DNA of 64,000 nucleotides from Salinispirillum sp049115955 (GTDB lineage Bacteria > Pseudomonadota > Gammaproteobacteria > Pseudomonadales > Natronospirillaceae). The DNA lies in the NCBI GenBank assembly GCA_049115955.1, contig JAGDZJ010000008.1:1-64000 (forward strand). The letters are read 5' to 3'. Both the position numbers and the translations under genes were made by a program. This document shows positions 60,272 to 64,000 of the stretch, in pieces; position 1 is the stretch's first letter; every line of letters begins with the position of its first letter. Below the pieces are notes generated by a model, which made no database searches, was not told the DNA's origin, and was given only the letters and a program-made list of their open reading frames with translations.

Positions 60272-63145
60272 CTACAACGCGTCAATACGCGCGCGTTGCT
60301 CGCTCAACTGACCCAAAGAGACAGAAATGGCGTCGGCCTTTTCTTGCTCTTTCGCCACCACGTCGGCGGGGGCTTTGGCGGTGAACTTTTCGTTACTCAG
60401 TTTGCCCTGAATACGCGCCAGTTCTTTTTCTGCTTTTTCGATCTCTTTGTTCAAGCGCGCGCGTTCAGCGGCCACGTCGATCAAGCCTGCCATAGGCACG
60501 AGTACGCGCATTTCGCCAACCAACTGTGTTGCCGATAAAGGCGCTTCGTCTGCCGCGCTCAACCAAGTAATGCTTTCCAGTTTCGCCAGTTTCTGCAAGA
60601 ACGTACGGTTGTCGTCCAGGCGACGCTGATCTTCAGCGCTGCCGTTTTGCAGCAACAACGGAATGGGTTTGTTCGGGGAAATGTTCATTTCGCCGCGAAT
60701 GTTACGCACGCCAACGATCACGTTGCGCACCCAGTCCAAGTCGGCTTCTGCTGCATGGTCAATCTTGTGCTCTTCCGGCTGCGGATAGGGTTCCAGCATG
60801 ATGCTGTCGCCTGACTTGCCAGACAACGGCTTGATCGACTGCCAAATTTCTTCCGAAATAAACGGCATGATGGGGTGCGCCAAACGCAGAATGGCATCCA
60901 GCACGCGAATCAGGGTGCGGCGCGAACCACGCAACTGCGCGGCGGTGGACTGCTCGTCCCAGAAAATCGGCTTACTCAGTTCCAAATACCAGTCGCAGTA
61001 TTCGTTCCATACGAAGTCGTACAGCACTTGGCTGGCCAAGTCGAAGCGATATTGCGTGAAGTGGCGGTTCATGTCCGCTTCGGTACGCTGCAAGCGTGAG
61101 ATGATCCAGCGATCCGCCAGCGACAGCGCCACTTCTGCATCGGCATCGAACTGGCCGCAATCTAACGGCGAACCGTCTTCAGCCAAGGTATTCATTTCTA
61201 CGTAGCGTGCCGCGTTCCACAATTTATTGCAGAAGTTGCGGTAGCCTTCGAGGCGTTTTACGTCGAACTTGATGTCACGACCGTTAGAGGCCAAAGAGGT
61301 CAAGGTAAAGCGCAAGGCGTCTGTACCTGAAGGCTCAAAGCCATCCGGGAACGACTGGCGGGTGGCTTTTTCAATCTTGGCCGCCAGCTTGGGTTGCATC
61401 AAACCGCTGGTGCGTTTCGCCACCAAGGCTTCGATGTCGATGCCGTGGATCAAATCCAATGGGTCTATGACGTTGCCTTTCGACTTCGACATTTTCTGCC
61501 CGTTCTCGTCGCGGATCAGACCGGTTACATACACGGTATGGAAGGGCACTTGTGGCGTGCCGTCTTCGTTTTTCATGAAGTGCAGGGTCATCATGATCAT
61601 CCGGGCAACCCAGAAGAAGATGATGTCGAACCCGGTAACCAGCACGCTAGACGGGTGGAAGGTCGCCAGTTCAGGCGTTTTTTCCGGCCAACCCAGCGTA
61701 GAGAAGGTCCACAACGCAGAGCTGAACCAAGTATCCAAAACGTCTTCGTCCTGGCGCAGCGTTACGCTGTCGGCCAAGCCGTGTTTGGCCCGCACCTCGG
61801 CTTCATCGCGGCCAACATACACCGCACCGGACTCGTCGTACCACGCAGGAATCTGATGCCCCCACCACAGTTGACGTGAAATACACCAATCCTGAATGTC
61901 GCGCATCCAAGAGAAATAGGTGTTCTCCCATTGCTTGGGCACAAATTGAATTGCGCCATCTTCAACCGCTTTAATGGACGGGCCAGCAAGTTTCTTCGCG
62001 TCCACGTACCACTGGTCCGTTAACCAGGGCTCAACGGCAACGCCAGAGCGATCACCTTTCGGGACTTGCAAGGTATGGTCTTTCACTTCAGCCAGCAAAC
62101 CGGCCGCATCAAAGGCGGCGACAATCAGCTTGCGCGCGTCGTAGCGGTCGAGGCCAGCGTATTCGGCGGGCAACGTGGTATCAAAGTCTACCCACTCGGT
62201 ACCGTCGTATTGAAATGCTTGGGCCTCAGCCAGAATGCAGGCGTTCTCGTCGAACACATTCACCAAGGCTACAGAATGGCGCTTACCGACTTGGTAGTCG
62301 TTGAAGTCGTGCGCGGGGGTGATCTTCACACAGCCCGAACCGAATTCCATGTCGACGTAGTCGTCAGCGATGATGGGGATTCGGCGGCCAACCAGTGGCA
62401 GCTCAACAAACTGACCCACCAAAGAAGCATAACGCCCGTCTTTGGGGTGCACGGCAACGGCGGTGTCGCCCAACATGGTTTCCGGGCGAGTGGTAGCAAC
62501 CACCAGATACGTTTGACCGTCGGAGGTCTTGGCGCCGTCCGCTAATGGGTAGCGGAAGTGCCACAGGTGGCCTTGCTCTTCTTTGTTCTCAACTTCTAAG
62601 TCGGAAATTGCCGTGTGCAGTTTCGGGTCCCAGTTGACGAGGCGCTTGCCACGATAAATCAGGCCTTCTTCGTGTAAGCGCACAAACACTTCGCGTACCG
62701 CGTTGGACAATCCGTCGTCCATGGTGAAGCGCTCACGCGACCAATCGACAGAATCACCCAGTTGGCGCATTTGTTCGGTAATGGTGCCGCCTGACTTGGC
62801 TTTCCATTCCCAGATCTTATCGATAAAGGTTTCGCGGCCCAGTTCGTGGCGCTTTATGCCTTGCTCGGCCAGTTGGCGTTCAACCACCATTTGGGTGGCG
62901 ATACCGGCGTGGTCGGTGCCCGGCTGCCACAAGGTGTTGCTGCCCATCATGCGTTGATAACGGGTCAAAGCGTCCATGATGGTGTGCTGGAAGGCATGCC
63001 CCATGTGCAGACTGCCGGTGACATTAGGCGGTGGGATCATGATGCTGAACGCATCACCTTGGCCGGAGGGGGCAAAGTAGTTTTTATCTTCCCAATGTTG
63101 GTAGTGTTTCTGCTCAATGTCCTGCGGACGATACGTCTTATCCAT
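60272..63145 (-). CDS. valS: Valyl-tRNA synthetase
   Basis: 957 aa, class I synthetase charging tRNA-Val. HIGH-type motif PPNVTGSLHMGHAFQ (about 39-53), editing domain (VVATTRPETMLGDTAVAVHP), KMSKSKGNVIDP motif, tRNA-binding anticodon domain and the C-terminal coiled coil (AAERARLNKEIEKAEKELAR). Complete and normal in length. holC lies upstream, a common pairing in gammaproteobacteria. Confidence 0.98.
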   Translation of the reverse strand: MDKTYRPQDIEQKHYQHWEDKNYFAPSGQGDAFSIMIPPPNVTGSLHMGHAFQHTIMDALTRYQRMMGSNTLWQPGTDHAGIATQMVVERQLAEQGIKRHELGRETFIDKIWEWKAKSGGTITEQMRQLGDSVDWSRERFTMDDGLSNAVREVFVRLHEEGLIYRGKRLVNWDPKLHTAISDLEVENKEEQGHLWHFRYPLADGAKTSDGQTYLVVATTRPETMLGDTAVAVHPKDGRYASLVGQFVELPLVGRRIPIIADDYVDMEFGSGCVKITPAHDFNDYQVGKRHSVALVNVFDENACILAEAQAFQYDGTEWVDFDTTLPAEYAGLDRYDARKLIVAAFDAAGLLAEVKDHTLQVPKGDRSGVAVEPWLTDQWYVDAKKLAGPSIKAVEDGAIQFVPKQWENTYFSWMRDIQDWCISRQLWWGHQIPAWYDESGAVYVGRDEAEVRAKHGLADSVTLRQDEDVLDTWFSSALWTFSTLGWPEKTPELATFHPSSVLVTGFDIIFFWVARMIMMTLHFMKNEDGTPQVPFHTVYVTGLIRDENGQKMSKSKGNVIDPLDLIHGIDIEALVAKRTSGLMQPKLAAKIEKATRQSFPDGFEPSGTDALRFTLTSLASNGRDIKFDVKRLEGYRNFCNKLWNAARYVEMNTLAEDGSPLDCGQFDADAEVALSLADRWIISRLQRTEADMNRHFTQYRFDLASQVLYDFVWNEYCDWYLELSKPIFWDEQSTAAQLRGSRRTLIRVLDAILRLAHPIMPFISEEIWQSIKPLSGKSGDSIMLEPYPQPEEHKIDHAAEADLDWVRNVIVGVRNIRGEMNISPNKPIPLLLQNGSAEDQRRLDDNRTFLQKLAKLESITWLSAADEAPLSATQLVGEMRVLVPMAGLIDVAAERARLNKEIEKAEKELARIQGKLSNEKFTAKAPADVVAKEQEKADAISVSLGQLSEQRARIDAL

Positions 63146-63220
63146 GGGGTTCCGACTGTCAGTAGATGGGTGAAAATTGAATGCGAGAAGTATAACCGGA
63201 ATTGCCGTGTCGGTGCACTC

Positions 63221-63634
63221 CTACACCCGGTGGTTCTGCAACGGATAACCGCGCTCTTGATAGAATTTGTAATGCGCTCGTTTGGCGACTTTAAGCGCGT
63301 CTTCCTCAAAAACCACCTCAATCAAGCGGTGGAAGCGCGAAAAAGAGCTGGGTTGCTGGTGCGATAGATTGATCATCACATCGTGATGCGTGCCGCAGTC
63401 AACCGAGCTGGTGATGTTCACCGGCGCTTCGCCGTCCGCCAGTAGGCCATGTGGCACAAAGGATTCTGGACGATACGACCACAGCAGTTCGTTGAGCGTA
63501 TCCGCCCAGACCTCGTCGCAATGAATCAGCACTTGATGGCCCGAACGCCACGCTTTTTCGGCCAGACGACAGACATACAGCGCCGCGTCGTCGAATTGAT
63601 TGGCGCTTAGAATATGGAAATCGACTTTGGTCAT
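63221..63634 (-). CDS. holC: DNA polymerase III chi subunit
   Basis: 137 aa, clamp-loader accessory subunit that links the replisome to single-strand binding protein. KVDFHILSANQFDDAALYVCRLAEKAW and VLIHCDEVWADTLNELLWSYRPESFVPHGL are family text. 75 bp before valS on the same strand. Confidence 0.93.
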   Translation of the reverse strand: MTKVDFHILSANQFDDAALYVCRLAEKAWRSGHQVLIHCDEVWADTLNELLWSYRPESFVPHGLLADGEAPVNITSSVDCGTHHDVMINLSHQQPSSFSRFHRLIEVVFEEDALKVAKRAHYKFYQERGYPLQNHRV

Positions 63635-63710
63635 GGAATGGTGACATCAGGCTGAAAACGAGCGCTAAGGATACCTGTGGAACGTGCCGTAGTGAAGTAA
63701 AGCGTCTGCC

Positions 63711-64000
63711 CTATAGGGAGCGCAGATACTTATACACCGTATTACGGCTCACGCCTGCGGCCTTAGCTGTGCGCGTAATATTTTTCCCATTGGCCAGATA
63801 CAACTGCGGAATCAACACCGCCGGGTCGGTGACGGGCATAACGATTGACTGAACAGGGCTTGCTGCAGGCGCTGGCGCGGAATCTAATGCTGGCGAGGTA
63901 GGCGTTGCGCCTGCATCTGGCAGGTCTTCATAGAAATCCGCTGGGAGATCCTCGGCACTTAACGGTTGTCCATCGGCCATGGCCAGCGCCACTTTTAACA
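63711..64000 (-). CDS. C-terminal end of a Fis-type activator (sigma-54 regulator-like), partial
   Basis: The frame is open to the right edge of the window, so only about the last 96 residues are seen. LKVALAMADGQPLSAEDLP is the linker that follows the AAA+ domain in AcoR/NtrC-type activators. A low-complexity Pro/Ala stretch follows, then a Fis-type helix-turn-helix (NITRTAKAAGVSRNTVYKYL). The full gene, its sensor domain and its target lie outside the window. Confidence 0.72.
   Translation of the reverse strand, partial: LKVALAMADGQPLSAEDLPADFYEDLPDAGATPTSPALDSAPAPAASPVQSIVMPVTDPAVLIPQLYLANGKNITRTAKAAGVSRNTVYKYLRSL

Noticed and set aside
1333..63300. Many long antisense open frames over real genes
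   Set aside because: They mirror codon structure of the annotated genes, lack ribosome sites and recognisable domains.
1..64000. tRNA, rRNA, riboswitch, prophage or insertion sequence
   Set aside because: No cloverleaf-like sequence, rRNA text, known aptamer pattern, phage gene or transposase was recognised by eye; a covariance-model scan would be decisive.

Overview
The window looks like chromosomal DNA of a marine-type gammaproteobacterium. I infer something near the Oceanospirillales/Saccharospirillaceae from the gene set, but there is no rRNA or other decisive marker. It is densely coded, with no gap above 300 bp, and I saw no tRNA, rRNA, CRISPR array, transposase or phage gene.

Layout. 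0-6.8 kb is an accessory island: a Fic-domain protein with a winged-helix tail, divergent from a four-gene, overlapping SMC operon of the Wadjet/MksBEFG type (kleisin-like, MukE-like, SMC ATPase, Toprim nuclease). It is bracketed by a diverged fragment of the start of an acetylpolyamine amidohydrolase gene (left edge) and the intact gene (7.8 kb). 6.9-12.9 kb: diiron metallo-beta-lactamase-fold protein, acetylpolyamine amidohydrolase, thioredoxin 2, rhomboid protease, LemA and an M48 protease with a TerB-like tail. 12.9-19.8 kb: chemoreceptor (with a poly-A reading-frame anomaly at its start), EamA exporter and a polyamine-type ABC importer. 20-24.7 kb: LacI regulator divergent from a GH65 disaccharide phosphorylase and beta-phosphoglucomutase, with a palindromic operator between them, then methylglyoxal synthase. 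24.8-33.2 kb: CHASE2 nucleotide cyclase, QEGLA-motif protein, MoeB/ThiF enzyme, EAL phosphodiesterase and diguanylate cyclase. 33.3-37.1 kb: Fur-controlled ferric iron ABC importer. 37.3-48.6 kb: envelope and housekeeping genes (DUF2062/TIGR03545 pair, DsbA-like protein, M48 + DUF898 pair, orphan solute-binding protein, PlsC acyltransferase, GAF-GGDEF, NfeD + stomatin). 48.6-58.2 kb: CueR regulator, then a heme acquisition locus (hmuSTUV divergent from a TonB receptor, a double-domain HmuY lipoprotein and TonB) around one Fur box, and a beta-barrel protein. 58.2-64 kb: divergent sigma-70 family factor and MerR-type regulator, then valS, holC and the 3' end of a Fis-type regulator cut by the window edge.

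How the genes fit together. Themes are metal and heme acquisition under Fur (two independent Fur boxes), phosphorolytic disaccharide use feeding glucose 6-phosphate, second-messenger signalling (one cyclase, two GGDEF proteins, one EAL protein) and polyamine handling. The most distinctive non-gene features are a hairpin family with conserved loop and changed but still paired arms, found at both sizeable convergent gene junctions, two copies of a REP-like palindrome, and terminator-like hairpins directly after the solute-binding-protein genes of both ABC operons.
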